Part shown: in pieces, positions 18,551 to 26,594 of the stretch
Position numbering within the stretch: the first letter of the stretch is position 1
Layout of the letters: every line of letters begins with the position of its first letter
NCBI RefSeq assembly: GCF_030068605.1
Contig: NZ_JASJOU010000003.1
Span: forward strand, 496,001 to 560,000
Length of the DNA stretch: 64,000 nucleotides
Source of the DNA: Xanthocytophaga agilis
GTDB lineage: Bacteria; Bacteroidota; Bacteroidia; Cytophagales; 172606-1
Direction: 5' to 3'
Made by a program: the position numbers and the translations under genes
The notes under the pieces: generated by a model
Told to the model about the DNA's origin: nothing
Database searches by the model: none
Seen by the model: the letters and a program-made list of their open reading frames with translations, nothing else

Positions 18551-18964
18551 CTACTTATCCCGCAAAAGTGTAAAAGCAACTATATCCCAGGAATCATCTT
18601 CATCAAACTCACCTCCTTTATACGCCAGTTGAACTACACACTCTCTTTGTAGAGTATCATTCTCTTTATAAAACTTAACAGGTACAACAATCCTGTATTT
18701 GTTTGGAGTTTCTTGCTGGATTAAAAGATCACTATAGACAAATGTTCCTTTTGTAGAAGGTAAATCAATGCGTTCAGGAATTTTCCGGGCAATAACCTTA
18801 GAGATGTGATCATTTATAGTTTCTTCATAACTGGCATTTACCGATGGTGAAAACCATTGAAGTTTTTCCTCAATGTAATCGTAAAAGCATAGACCACAAA
18901 GATACATCAGTCCAATAATGATAATGATCTGTAATTGCTTGGATGAAATCCTGTTTTCTGACAT
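18551..18964 (-). CDS. Small membrane-anchored hypothetical protein
   Basis: 137 residues. A single membrane helix lies at about residues 11-28 (LQIIIIIGLMYLCGLCFYDY), preceded by a short charged N-terminus, so the rest probably faces the periplasm. The remainder is mixed charged with beta-like runs (PNKYRIVVPVKFY, ECVVQLAYKGGEFDEDDSWDIV). No family recognised. The start ATG is clear, with an in-frame stop close upstream. It stands alone, more than 480 bp from the sigma factor gene, so a link to the SusCD locus is not supported. Confidence 0.6.
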   Translation of the reverse strand: MSENRISSKQLQIIIIIGLMYLCGLCFYDYIEEKLQWFSPSVNASYEETINDHISKVIARKIPERIDLPSTKGTFVYSDLLIQQETPNKYRIVVPVKFYKENDTLQRECVVQLAYKGGEFDEDDSWDIVAFTLLRDK

Positions 18965-19252
18965 AGTAACAATAAATAAGATTTCTCACTTGATCCATTT
19001 TCAGAATAGAACATCTGTGCAAAAATGTAAGACACAGATAAACAGATATTGGTGTATGAAAATACATCCTAAAAGAGGACATTACCAACTTTTTCTTTAT
19101 TCTTTTGGTTTCATATACCTTTCAAAAGATCTCTGCCAATGTGGCATGTTTATTTAGCTGTAAAAGTAAAATTCATCTCATTACTTTATTTTTTTATGCT
19201 ACATATTCTTTCACGTCCAATATTTACATCGGAAACTAACTCAAGGGACCTA

Positions 19253-19417
19253 ATGTCAACTGAACCAGAAACGCCTAAACCTATAGAGCCGCCCCAACCT
19301 CCTGTAACTACTCCGCCACAGGAAATTCCGCCACCTGTAGTCCCACCTGTTACACCGCCTATGCCTCCTCCGGTACCTCCGCCTGTCCCTCAACCCAGCA
19401 CTCGATATCTGAATTAA
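19253..19417 (+). CDS. Proline-rich small protein
   Basis: 54 residues from the ATG at 19253. A longer frame starting at 19139 is open, but its extra 38 residues are hydrophobic and less likely. Almost half of the residues are Pro, in PPV, PPQ, PPP and PPM units: a low-complexity extended (polyproline II) chain ending in PSTRYLN. The GC content jumps above the surrounding DNA because of CCN codons. Proline-rich tails of this sort occur in envelope proteins or as linkers, but no partner domain is present in frame. It could be a real microprotein or a decayed piece of a longer gene. Confidence 0.4.
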   Translation: MSTEPETPKPIEPPQPPVTTPPQEIPPPVVPPVTPPMPPPVPPPVPQPSTRYLN

Positions 19418-19634
19418 AAATATTTTTCAACACAATTTTATTCAGAAAATACTCAGACAGGCCTCTATAGTATCCAGCAGGCATAAATGGATAATTTCAA
19501 AACGCAGTATGATAATTACATGACACAAATTTGTGAAAGTCATTTGTAACTGTCATTCTCTTTTTTTATCTTCATAAAAATCGTTTACCTATTGGGCTTG
19601 ACCGGCATCAATATATAATAACAAGCTTATATTT

Positions 19635-19988
19635 ATGGATACAGAGAATGAGCAAATCTTAGAGATAAACTATTGTCTTCAGCTTATTGCCAATGCAGGT
19701 CTGGTCGCTCAGCGTGATCCGGAAGCACAGGGCTCCTGGGCGATCCGGGGGGGAAGCAGTTGTGAGAAGATAGGTTCATTAACCCTATTTCAACATCCAT
19801 TCTGGATAATTTGTACACCACAATCTGAGACAGACGAAAGTACCTGGCAACTAATTTGCCATACCGGATATTCACACAGTTCACGTTTGTATTTCAGTTC
19901 TTTTGAACAAACGTTAAACAGACTATCTACTACCTATCAGTCACTTGGCTTATTGCCATCTATACAAAGTGAGGAATTAAATCCTTAA
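19635..19988 (+). CDS. Hypothetical protein, 117 residues
   Basis: No signal peptide and no membrane segment. The sequence is mildly acidic, with protein-like composition: LEINYCLQLIANAGLVAQRDPE near the start, GGSSCEKIGSLTLFQHPFWIICTPQ in the middle, and a helical end (FEQTLNRLSTTYQSLGLLPS). I recognise no family. It may be a small alpha-beta domain. Support for a real gene is the ATG, the length and a strong terminator 4 bp past the stop. The gene stands alone between the proline-rich frame and the SDR gene. Confidence 0.6.
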   Translation: MDTENEQILEINYCLQLIANAGLVAQRDPEAQGSWAIRGGSSCEKIGSLTLFQHPFWIICTPQSETDESTWQLICHTGYSHSSRLYFSSFEQTLNRLSTTYQSLGLLPSIQSEELNP

Positions 19989-19991
19989 AAT

Positions 19992-20024
19992 AAAAAAGTG
20001 GAACGCTACAGGTTCCACTTTTTT
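19992..20024 (+). terminator. Rho-independent terminator
   Basis: Stem AAAAAAGTGGAAC/GTTCCACTTTTTT, 13 bp with a seven-base loop, ending in a run of Ts. It starts directly after the stop of the hypothetical gene at 19988. Confidence 0.88.
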
Positions 20025-20276
20025 ATTTCTGTATATAGATCTTTTTCTTTTATTTAAGTTTCCCTTCTCTGAGTACAACACACCTTTATAGCAATAAGTT
20101 AGTTGTCTATGAATTTCGCCACTAGTTTTTAGTTAGATTCAATCGTATAAAAATCCAATATATTCTTCCTTATATTAATTTTTCTTCTCTTCTTGTGTAT
20201 ACAGATGGCATATATACTATGACCATTATTACTACATAACGATATACTTCATTGATCTAACTTATTGAGAAAGCTT

Positions 20277-21101
20277 ATGTCTTTTCAAGGAAAAACCGTT
20301 TTCATTACTGGTGCCAGCAGGGGTATTGGCCACGCGATTGGAATACGTTTGGCAAAGGAAGGTGCTAATATTGTAATAGCAGCCAAAACAACAGAGCCTC
20401 ATCCCAAACTTCCAGGCACCATTTATACAGCCGCTGAAGATATGGAAAAAGCAGGTGGGAAAGCATTGCCACTTGTAGTAGACATTCGTTATGAAGATCA
20501 GGTGCGTACGGCAGTAGAAAAAGCAGTGGAAACATTTGGAGGTATTGATATACTAATTAATAATGCCAGTGCCATTAATCTGACAGGTACTCTGCAAACA
20601 GATATGAAGCGATATGACCTGATGCATCAGATTAATACGCGAGGCACATTCTTATGCTCTCAAACATGTCTGCCTCATCTTCTTAAGGCAGAAAACCCAC
20701 ATGTGCTGAATCTTTCACCTCCTCTGAGTATGGAAACCCGATGGTTTGCACCTCATGTAGCCTATACGATGGCTAAATTTGGAATGAGTATGTGCGTACT
20801 GGGTATGGCGGGCGAATTTAAAGGCAAAGTCGCCTTCAATGCATTATGGCCACGAACAGCCATTGCCACTGCAGCTGTAGCCAACATTCTGGGAGGAGAT
20901 GAGATGATTAAACATAGTCGTACGCCAGAAATACTAGCAGATGCAGCGTATTATATACTAAGGAGAGATCATAAAACAACCACAGGTAATTTCTTTATTG
21001 ATGATGAAATTCTGGCTTCTGAAGGAATTACAGATCTGTCATCCTACAATGTTACTCCAGGTTTGAAACCAGAAGAACTTACGAAGGATTTCTTTATTTA
21101 A
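20277..21101 (+). CDS. SDR-family short-chain dehydrogenase/reductase, HSDL2-like
   Basis: 274 residues from the ATG at 20277; the longer frame would need a TTG. The NAD(P) loop is TGASRGIG (11-18) and NNAS lies at 95-98. The catalytic residues are Ser147 (LNLSPP), Tyr163 and Lys167 in YTMAK. The part after the cofactor loop (IVIAAKTTEPHPKLPGTIYT) is characteristic of the hydroxysteroid-dehydrogenase-like 2 group, whose bacterial members have no settled substrate. The C-terminal segment RRDHKTTTGNFFIDDEIL is also typical of that group. The enzyme is cytosolic, and the gene appears monocistronic, with an inverted repeat just past it. Confidence 0.9.
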   Translation: MSFQGKTVFITGASRGIGHAIGIRLAKEGANIVIAAKTTEPHPKLPGTIYTAAEDMEKAGGKALPLVVDIRYEDQVRTAVEKAVETFGGIDILINNASAINLTGTLQTDMKRYDLMHQINTRGTFLCSQTCLPHLLKAENPHVLNLSPPLSMETRWFAPHVAYTMAKFGMSMCVLGMAGEFKGKVAFNALWPRTAIATAAVANILGGDEMIKHSRTPEILADAAYYILRRDHKTTTGNFFIDDEILASEGITDLSSYNVTPGLKPEELTKDFFI

Positions 21102-21115
21102 CCCTCTTTGATAAT

Positions 21116-21159
21116 TTTTTCATCTGTCTTTTGCACCAACCCAAAAGACAGATGAAAAA
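21116..21159 (+). terminator. Inverted repeat after the SDR gene, probable terminator
   Basis: Perfect 17-bp arms (TTTTTCATCTGTCTTTT and its complement) with a ten-base loop. The stem is long, but on the plus strand it is not followed by a T-run, so termination is likely rather than certain. Confidence 0.6.
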
Positions 21160-21217
21160 CTGATATATAGTTCAGCCTAAACAACGTCTATTTCCCATAT
21201 TAATTCCAGTTTTGAAT

Positions 21218-21256
21218 CTGTTCACGGTCGAACAGTATCTGTTCACAAACGGACAG
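21218..21256 (+). promoter_or_regulatory. Paired palindromic operator, probable enhancer site of a sigma-54 activator
   Basis: Two tandem dyads: CTGTTC-N6-GAACAG at 21218-21235 (perfect) and CTGTTC-N6-GGACAG at 21239-21256 (one mismatch), centre to centre 21 bp, two helical turns. A matching pair sits before the third permease gene at 26395. NtrC-type activators bind paired dyads like these. The regulator itself is not in the window. Confidence 0.6.
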
Positions 21257-21317
21257 TTTTAGAAGGACACACTCCTGAAAAACCGCAAAATTAACTCAAA
21301 AACGCTCTTCCTAAGAT

Positions 21318-21334
21318 TTGGTGCATTGTTTGTG
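21318..21334 (+). promoter_or_regulatory. Sigma-54-like promoter (-24/-12)
   Basis: TTGG at 21318-21321 and TTG at 21330-21332 keep the GG-to-TG spacing of the -24/-12 consensus TTGGCAC-N5-TTGC. The -12 reads TTGT in place of TTGC. It is 54 bp before the permease ATG and about 62 bp after the paired dyads. The agreement with the second copy at 26483 raises confidence. Confidence 0.5.
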
Positions 21335-21387
21335 TTCAGAAAACCAAACTGCTTTCTGTATACACTATCACTACCCGAATTAAAACT

Positions 21388-23769
21388 ATGATTCGAAACT
21401 ACATCAAAATTGCCTTTCGAAATCTTTTGAAGAACAAAGCGTATTCATCCATCAATATTCTGGGATTATCTGTAGGTATGGCAGTAGCCATTCTGATAGG
21501 GTTATGGATTTATGATGAACTTTCTTATGACAAGTACCATACGAACTATGATCGTTTAGCACAGGTCTATCAGAATCAAACCTTTAGTGGCACTACAGGT
21601 ACCAGCGCTGCAATTCCTGTTCCGCTAGCAGGAGAGCTACGCACTAAGTATGGGGATGATTTCAAATCACTGGCTTTAGCTTCCTGGAACTTTGAACATA
21701 TTCTAGCTTTTGAGGACAAGAAGTTCACCAAAGAAGGAATGTTCACAGAGCCCGAACTTCCAAAAATGCTTTCTCTGAAAATGATACAAGGCACATTAGA
21801 TGGATTGAAAGATCCCTCCTCTATCCTTATTACCCAATCGCTGGCTGAAACACTTTTTGGAGATACTGACCCTATCAATAAGATCATAAAACTAGATAAT
21901 AAAACGACTTTAAAAGTAACAGGTGTCTATGAAGATCTTCCTTATAACTCAACCTTACACAGTACCTCATTTTTAATTCCCTGGGAAAAATACCTTACTC
22001 TGCAAAACTGGGTAAAAGAGTCACAAACCCAATGGAACAACAATTCTTTCCAGCTATTTGTCCAGATTGCTGATAAAGCAGATTTTGGAAAGATCAATTC
22101 AAAAATTAAAAATGTTGTTCAGTCACATCGTGCCAAAGGTGAAGATGACAAGCCTGTTGCATTCCTGCATCCTATGAGTCAATGGCATTTGTATTCTGAG
22201 TTTAAAAATGGCATAAATATAGGCGGACGCATTCAGTTTGTATGGTTGTTTGGTATTATCGGAACATTTGTATTATTACTGGCCTGTATCAACTTTATGA
22301 ACTTAAGTACCGCCCGTAGTGAAAAACGAGCTAAAGAAGTAGGTATTCGAAAAGCAATTGGGTCAGTCAGACAACAATTGATTGGACAATTTCTCAGCGA
22401 ATCACTTGTTATTGCAGGAATTGCATTTCTGGTTGGGGTATTTCTGGTACTTTGTACACTACCCTGGTTTAATACACTAGCAGATAAAGAGATGAGTATC
22501 CTCTGGACAAATCCTGTTTTCTGGATAGCCTGTCTTACCTTTACAGCTTTTACAGGTCTGATCTCAGGCAGCTACCCAGCCTTTTATTTATCTTCTTTCC
22601 AACCTGTTAAAGTATTGAAAGGTACCTTCAAAGCTGGTCGATTGGCATCCTTACCACGTAAAGTATTGGTAGTGGTACAATTTACAGTGTCTGTCAGTCT
22701 CATTATTGGAACTATTATTGTCTTTCGTCAGATCCAGTATGCGAAAAACCGTCCGATTGGTTATGATCGGGAAGGGCTCATCACGGTTATGATGAATACG
22801 CCAGAGTTGTATGGACACTATGATGTTCTTCGCAGTGACTTGATTAAAACAGGTGCTGTAGAAAACATGAGTGAATCTTCCAGTCCTACAACAGGGGTAT
22901 GGTCTAACCAGATTGGTTTTGACTGGGAAGGCAAAGACCCAAACATGCTAGCCTTGTTTGGTACTATTGCGGTTACCCATGATTATGGTAAAACAGTAGG
23001 CTGGCAATTTAAAGAAGGTCGGGATTTTTCCAGGGAATACGCTACAGATAGTGTTGGTTTTGTATTCAATGAGGCAGCTGTTAAGTATGCTGGAATAAAA
23101 GATCCTGTAGGAAAGACAGTTAGATTTAATGACAAAAAATATACAATCATTGGGATCATTAAAGATATGGTAATGGAATCCCCTTTTGATCCGATTAAAC
23201 CCACCATATTCCTGTTAGATTATGGATGGGCTAACGTTATTACCGTTAAAATGAAAGCAGGTATAAACTCAAAGGATGCTCTTGCAAAAGTTGAAGCTGT
23301 TTTCAAAAAACATAATCCGGGTAGTCCTTTTGACTTCAAGTTTGTTGATAAAGAATATGAACAAAAGTTTCGTGCAGAAGAACGTATAGGCACACTAGCT
23401 AGCTTTTTTGCCTCACTGGCTATATTTATCAGCTGTTTGGGACTGTTTGGCCTAGCCTCCTTTATGGCAGAGCAACGTACCAAAGAGATTGGTATTCGGA
23501 AAGTGCTTGGGGCTTCTGTTGTTAACTTATGGCAATTGCTATCGAAAGACTTTGTTACCTTAGTTATTATTTCATTCCTTATCGCTGCGCCGATTGCCTA
23601 CTTTACGATGAGTCAATGGCTCGAAAAATACGAATATCGTTCTGAAATCAGTTGGTGGGTATTTATCTTATCAGGAGTTGGAGCCATGGTAATTACACTG
23701 TTAACCGTAAGCTTCCAGGCTATAAAAGCTGCTTTGGCCAATCCCGTAAAATCGTTACGTTCCGAATAA
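21388..23769 (+). CDS. FtsX/MacB-type ABC transporter permease, paralogue 1 of 5
   Basis: 793 residues. Plan: N-terminal membrane helix (about 20-41) after IRNYIKIAFRNLLKNKAYS; periplasmic MacB-like core domain (about 45-270); three membrane helices of the first FtsX domain (about 285-410), with AKEVGIRKAIGS as the cytosolic coupling segment; a short helix near 430; a second periplasmic domain (about 450-660); and three final helices with EQRTKEIGIRKVLGAS. It ends AIKAALANPVKSLRSE. Such duplicated permeases need an ATPase of LolD/MacB type for activity. None is encoded nearby. The gene is preceded by a two-dyad operator and a sigma-54-like promoter. Confidence 0.92.
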   Translation: MIRNYIKIAFRNLLKNKAYSSINILGLSVGMAVAILIGLWIYDELSYDKYHTNYDRLAQVYQNQTFSGTTGTSAAIPVPLAGELRTKYGDDFKSLALASWNFEHILAFEDKKFTKEGMFTEPELPKMLSLKMIQGTLDGLKDPSSILITQSLAETLFGDTDPINKIIKLDNKTTLKVTGVYEDLPYNSTLHSTSFLIPWEKYLTLQNWVKESQTQWNNNSFQLFVQIADKADFGKINSKIKNVVQSHRAKGEDDKPVAFLHPMSQWHLYSEFKNGINIGGRIQFVWLFGIIGTFVLLLACINFMNLSTARSEKRAKEVGIRKAIGSVRQQLIGQFLSESLVIAGIAFLVGVFLVLCTLPWFNTLADKEMSILWTNPVFWIACLTFTAFTGLISGSYPAFYLSSFQPVKVLKGTFKAGRLASLPRKVLVVVQFTVSVSLIIGTIIVFRQIQYAKNRPIGYDREGLITVMMNTPELYGHYDVLRSDLIKTGAVENMSESSSPTTGVWSNQIGFDWEGKDPNMLALFGTIAVTHDYGKTVGWQFKEGRDFSREYATDSVGFVFNEAAVKYAGIKDPVGKTVRFNDKKYTIIGIIKDMVMESPFDPIKPTIFLLDYGWANVITVKMKAGINSKDALAKVEAVFKKHNPGSPFDFKFVDKEYEQKFRAEERIGTLASFFASLAIFISCLGLFGLASFMAEQRTKEIGIRKVLGASVVNLWQLLSKDFVTLVIISFLIAAPIAYFTMSQWLEKYEYRSEISWWVFILSGVGAMVITLLTVSFQAIKAALANPVKSLRSE

Positions 23770-23803
23770 AGCTCAAGTATATATTGTTTCTGCAATCAGC
23801 CGG

Positions 23804-23845
23804 AACACCTATTCTTCTACCTTTTCAGGTAGAGGAATAGGTGTT
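23804..23845 (+). terminator. Terminator after permease 1
   Basis: A 19-bp stem (AACACCTATTCTTCTACCT pairing with its complement, one G-T wobble) and a short loop, followed by TTTATAAAAT. It probably ends the sigma-54-driven transcript after the first permease gene. Confidence 0.75.
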
Positions 23846-23899
23846 TATAAAATAAATAGTTATTCTGCTATATTTCCCATTCATCTAACATACACTCCT

Positions 23900-26347
23900 A
23901 TGCTTCGTAACTATATCAAAATTGCACTACGAAATTTATGGAAGAACAAAGGTTTTTCTCTGATCAATATTATTGGGTTGGCAGTAGGGATATCCATCTG
24001 TCTACTGATTGTAATCTATATCCAGAGTGAACTTGGTTATGATCGGTTCAATGAAAAAGCAGATCGTATATATCGGATGGTTCTGGAACGCCGGTATCCA
24101 GGACGTTCTACCTCCTACTCTATTATTCCTCATTCCATAGGAGAAGCTGTTCAGAAAGAATATTCAGAAGTTCAGCAATGTATGCGGATGTATGCGGATG
24201 GTGGTAATACAATTTTTATTCGGATAGGTAATCAGGTATTTGAAGAGAATCATGTCATCTTTGCTGACTCAAACTTTTTTCAAGTCTTTACAATTCCGTT
24301 AACTCAAGGTAACCCACAAACAGCACTTAACAAACCCAACGCAGTTGTTCTGACAGAGGAAACTGCCTTAAAGTATTTTGGAACCTTAAATGTTCTGAAT
24401 AAAACAATAAAACTTGATGCAGGAGGCAATGATTTGATTGTAACGGGTGTATGCTCTAAAGTACCCGAAAATTCTCATTTCACGTTTGATCTGCTGGCAG
24501 CCTCATCCGGTATAGATTTCACCAAACAAATAAACTACACAGGCTTTGACGCGTATACATATTTTCTGCTACAACCCAATGCTTCTGCCAAATCACTAGA
24601 GGCAAAGTTCCCCAAGATCATTGAAAAGTATGTAGCAGGAGAAATAGCCCGTACATTTGATATCTCCTACGAGCAGTTTCAGGCAGCTGGTAATGGATAC
24701 AATTATTCTCTACAACCATTACTGGATATCCATTTGCACTCAGACCTGGAAGCAGAACTCAAACCGAATGGTAGCATCTCTACTATTTATATATTTTCAG
24801 TCATTGCTGGATTTATTTTGTTGATTGCCTGTGTGAACTTTGTAAATCTGGCTACAGCCCGCTCTGTAGAACGAGCTAAAGAAGTAGGTATTCGAAAAAC
24901 CTTTGGCTCTGAGCGAAAAATGCTGGTCATGCAATTTCTTACTGAGGCGGTTGTGATCAGTGTCTTTAGCTTTATTACGTCCTGTCTCCTATTACTTATT
25001 CTTCTACCTTTCTTCAATAAGATCTCTGGCAAAGAGCTATCATTAGGCTTTTTATTGAATCCTGTATTCATGCCAGGATTTTTACTTTTTTCTATTCTGA
25101 TTGGTCTTGTGGCTGGCAGCTATCCGGCTCTTATATTGTCCTCATTTCAGCCACTGGCAGTGCTTCGAGGAAAGTTCAAACACAATCAGAGGGGGATTGA
25201 ATTACGCAATGGATTGGTGATCTTTCAGTTTAGTATTTCAATTATTCTTATCATCTGCACAATTGTTGTTTTTAAACAGATGCAGTTTATGCAAGGAGAT
25301 CGCTTGGGCTTTCAAAAAGATCATATCATTACCTTACAGCGAACAGATCTTTTAACTACAAAAACAAAAGCGTTCAAAACTGAGCTCAAAAAAATTGCTG
25401 GAGTTGAAGATGTCTCAGGTGCATCGTCTATGCCTGGTGGTCAAAACTTTTTTGGTATGACAATGAAAGCAGAAGGAGTAAAAGAACCACTCACAGGAAG
25501 AGGATTAGTTGTAGATAATGATTTTGCCTCTACACTCAAACTGGAAATAGTCAAAGGTCGCAGCTTTTCCGATAAATTTCCGTCTGATTCATTGGCTGTT
25601 ATGCTGAATGAAAAAGCGGTAGCAGAACTAGGACTAGCCAATCCTATTGGTGCACGGCTTACCAGTCCGGACCCTTTTCTGAATCAGCCCGGCAAGCCTG
25701 GTCAAACCTACTACACAGTTGTAGGAATTCTCAAAGATTTTCATTTTCAATCACTGCACCAAAAAATCACTCCCCTTATTCTGCTTAACACAAGCAAGTT
25801 TGGAGAAGTATCACCCTTAACCAGCCTACGCATTCAGTCTGATAAGTTTCAGCATACACTTACTACCATTGAATCTCTGTGGCATCAGTTTCTTCCACAG
25901 CAGCCGTTTCACTATTCCTTTCTGGATCAGGATCTGGCTGCATTATATCATGCCGAACAAACCTCTCAGCGCGTATTTGGTGTATTTTCTATACTAGCGA
26001 TTTTTATAGCCTGTATGGGTTTACTGGGTCTGGCAGCCTATACTACCCAGCAACGCACCAAAGAGATTGGAGTACGCAAGGTATTAGGCGCTTCAGTACA
26101 ACAGATTATCGTATTACTGTCCAGAGATTTTATAAGACTGGTAGGCATTTCTTTTGTGCTAGCCTCGCCCATAGCCTGGTGGGTAATGAGTCGATGGTTG
26201 GAGAACTTTGCTTACCGAACCGGACTAAGCTGGTGGATTTTCGTTGTAGCGGGAATTGCAGCTACAGGCATAGCTTTGCTAACCATTAGTTATCAAGCCG
26301 TTAAAGCGGCTCTTACCAATCCGGTAAAAGCTCTTCGTACAGAATAG
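23900..26347 (+). CDS. FtsX/MacB-type ABC transporter permease, paralogue 2 of 5
   Basis: 815 residues with the same double FtsX plan as its neighbours: NYIKIALRNLWKNKGFSLIN at the N-terminus, a first periplasmic domain to about 285, AKEVGIRKTFGSERK as first coupling segment, a second periplasmic domain with VTGV/VVGILKDFHFQSLH, and QQRTKEIGVRKVLGAS as second coupling segment. It ends AVKAALTNPVKALRTE. Family members export or extract lipophilic or peptide cargo with a separate ATPase; the cargo here is unknown. It lies after the terminator of permease 1 and I see no dyad operator or sigma-54 element before it, so it has its own promoter, or depends on read-through. Confidence 0.92.
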   Translation: MLRNYIKIALRNLWKNKGFSLINIIGLAVGISICLLIVIYIQSELGYDRFNEKADRIYRMVLERRYPGRSTSYSIIPHSIGEAVQKEYSEVQQCMRMYADGGNTIFIRIGNQVFEENHVIFADSNFFQVFTIPLTQGNPQTALNKPNAVVLTEETALKYFGTLNVLNKTIKLDAGGNDLIVTGVCSKVPENSHFTFDLLAASSGIDFTKQINYTGFDAYTYFLLQPNASAKSLEAKFPKIIEKYVAGEIARTFDISYEQFQAAGNGYNYSLQPLLDIHLHSDLEAELKPNGSISTIYIFSVIAGFILLIACVNFVNLATARSVERAKEVGIRKTFGSERKMLVMQFLTEAVVISVFSFITSCLLLLILLPFFNKISGKELSLGFLLNPVFMPGFLLFSILIGLVAGSYPALILSSFQPLAVLRGKFKHNQRGIELRNGLVIFQFSISIILIICTIVVFKQMQFMQGDRLGFQKDHIITLQRTDLLTTKTKAFKTELKKIAGVEDVSGASSMPGGQNFFGMTMKAEGVKEPLTGRGLVVDNDFASTLKLEIVKGRSFSDKFPSDSLAVMLNEKAVAELGLANPIGARLTSPDPFLNQPGKPGQTYYTVVGILKDFHFQSLHQKITPLILLNTSKFGEVSPLTSLRIQSDKFQHTLTTIESLWHQFLPQQPFHYSFLDQDLAALYHAEQTSQRVFGVFSILAIFIACMGLLGLAAYTTQQRTKEIGVRKVLGASVQQIIVLLSRDFIRLVGISFVLASPIAWWVMSRWLENFAYRTGLSWWIFVVAGIAATGIALLTISYQAVKAALTNPVKALRTE

Positions 26348-26394
26348 ATTATTCGCATTTTACTCTCTTGTATTGTAACTAATTATACTTTCTA

Positions 26395-26433
26395 CTGTTC
26401 GCAAACGTGCAGTATTGTCCATTATCGGACAAT
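26395..26433 (+). promoter_or_regulatory. Paired palindromic operator before permease 3
   Basis: First dyad CTGTTC-N6-GTGCAG (26395-26412, imperfect), second ATTGTCC-N6-GGACAAT (26414-26433, perfect 7-bp arms), centre to centre 20 bp. The arrangement and sequence match the site at 21218-21256 (shared pattern CTGTTC, CAGTAT, CGGACA), although the flanking DNA is unrelated, which suggests conserved function. Confidence 0.6.
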
Positions 26434-26448
26434 ATTCGCGTTATGCAT

Positions 26449-26479
26449 GCCCTTTATTTGCAGATAAAGGGCTTTTTTT
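26449..26479 (+). terminator. Rho-independent terminator between operator and promoter
   Basis: Stem GCCCTTTAT/ATAAAGGGC with a six-base loop, then seven Ts. It terminates the permease 2 transcript and sits between the dyad operator and the sigma-54-like promoter of permease 3, so it insulates that promoter from upstream transcription. Confidence 0.88.
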
Positions 26480-26482
26480 ATT

Positions 26483-26499
26483 TTGGCATATAGCTTGTT
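26483..26499 (+). promoter_or_regulatory. Sigma-54-like promoter (-24/-12) of permease 3
   Basis: TTGGCA at 26483-26488 and CTTG at 26494-26497: the -24 half matches the consensus well and the -12 half reads TTGT instead of TTGC, as in the copy before permease 1. It lies 50 bp after the second dyad and about 96 bp before the ATG. Confidence 0.55.
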
Positions 26500-26594
26500 T
26501 CTCGATAGGGACTCAGTATTTCTTGTTCCTGTAATCTGGTACCATAAAGATACTCAGGTTAGGTATACTGTAACTCTACCTACTCACTACAACT

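Noticed and set aside
23770-23899. TGTTTC...GGAACA upstream of permease 2 as a third operator copy
   Set aside because: The spacer is 11 bases, there is no partner dyad and no -24/-12 element; not the same module.
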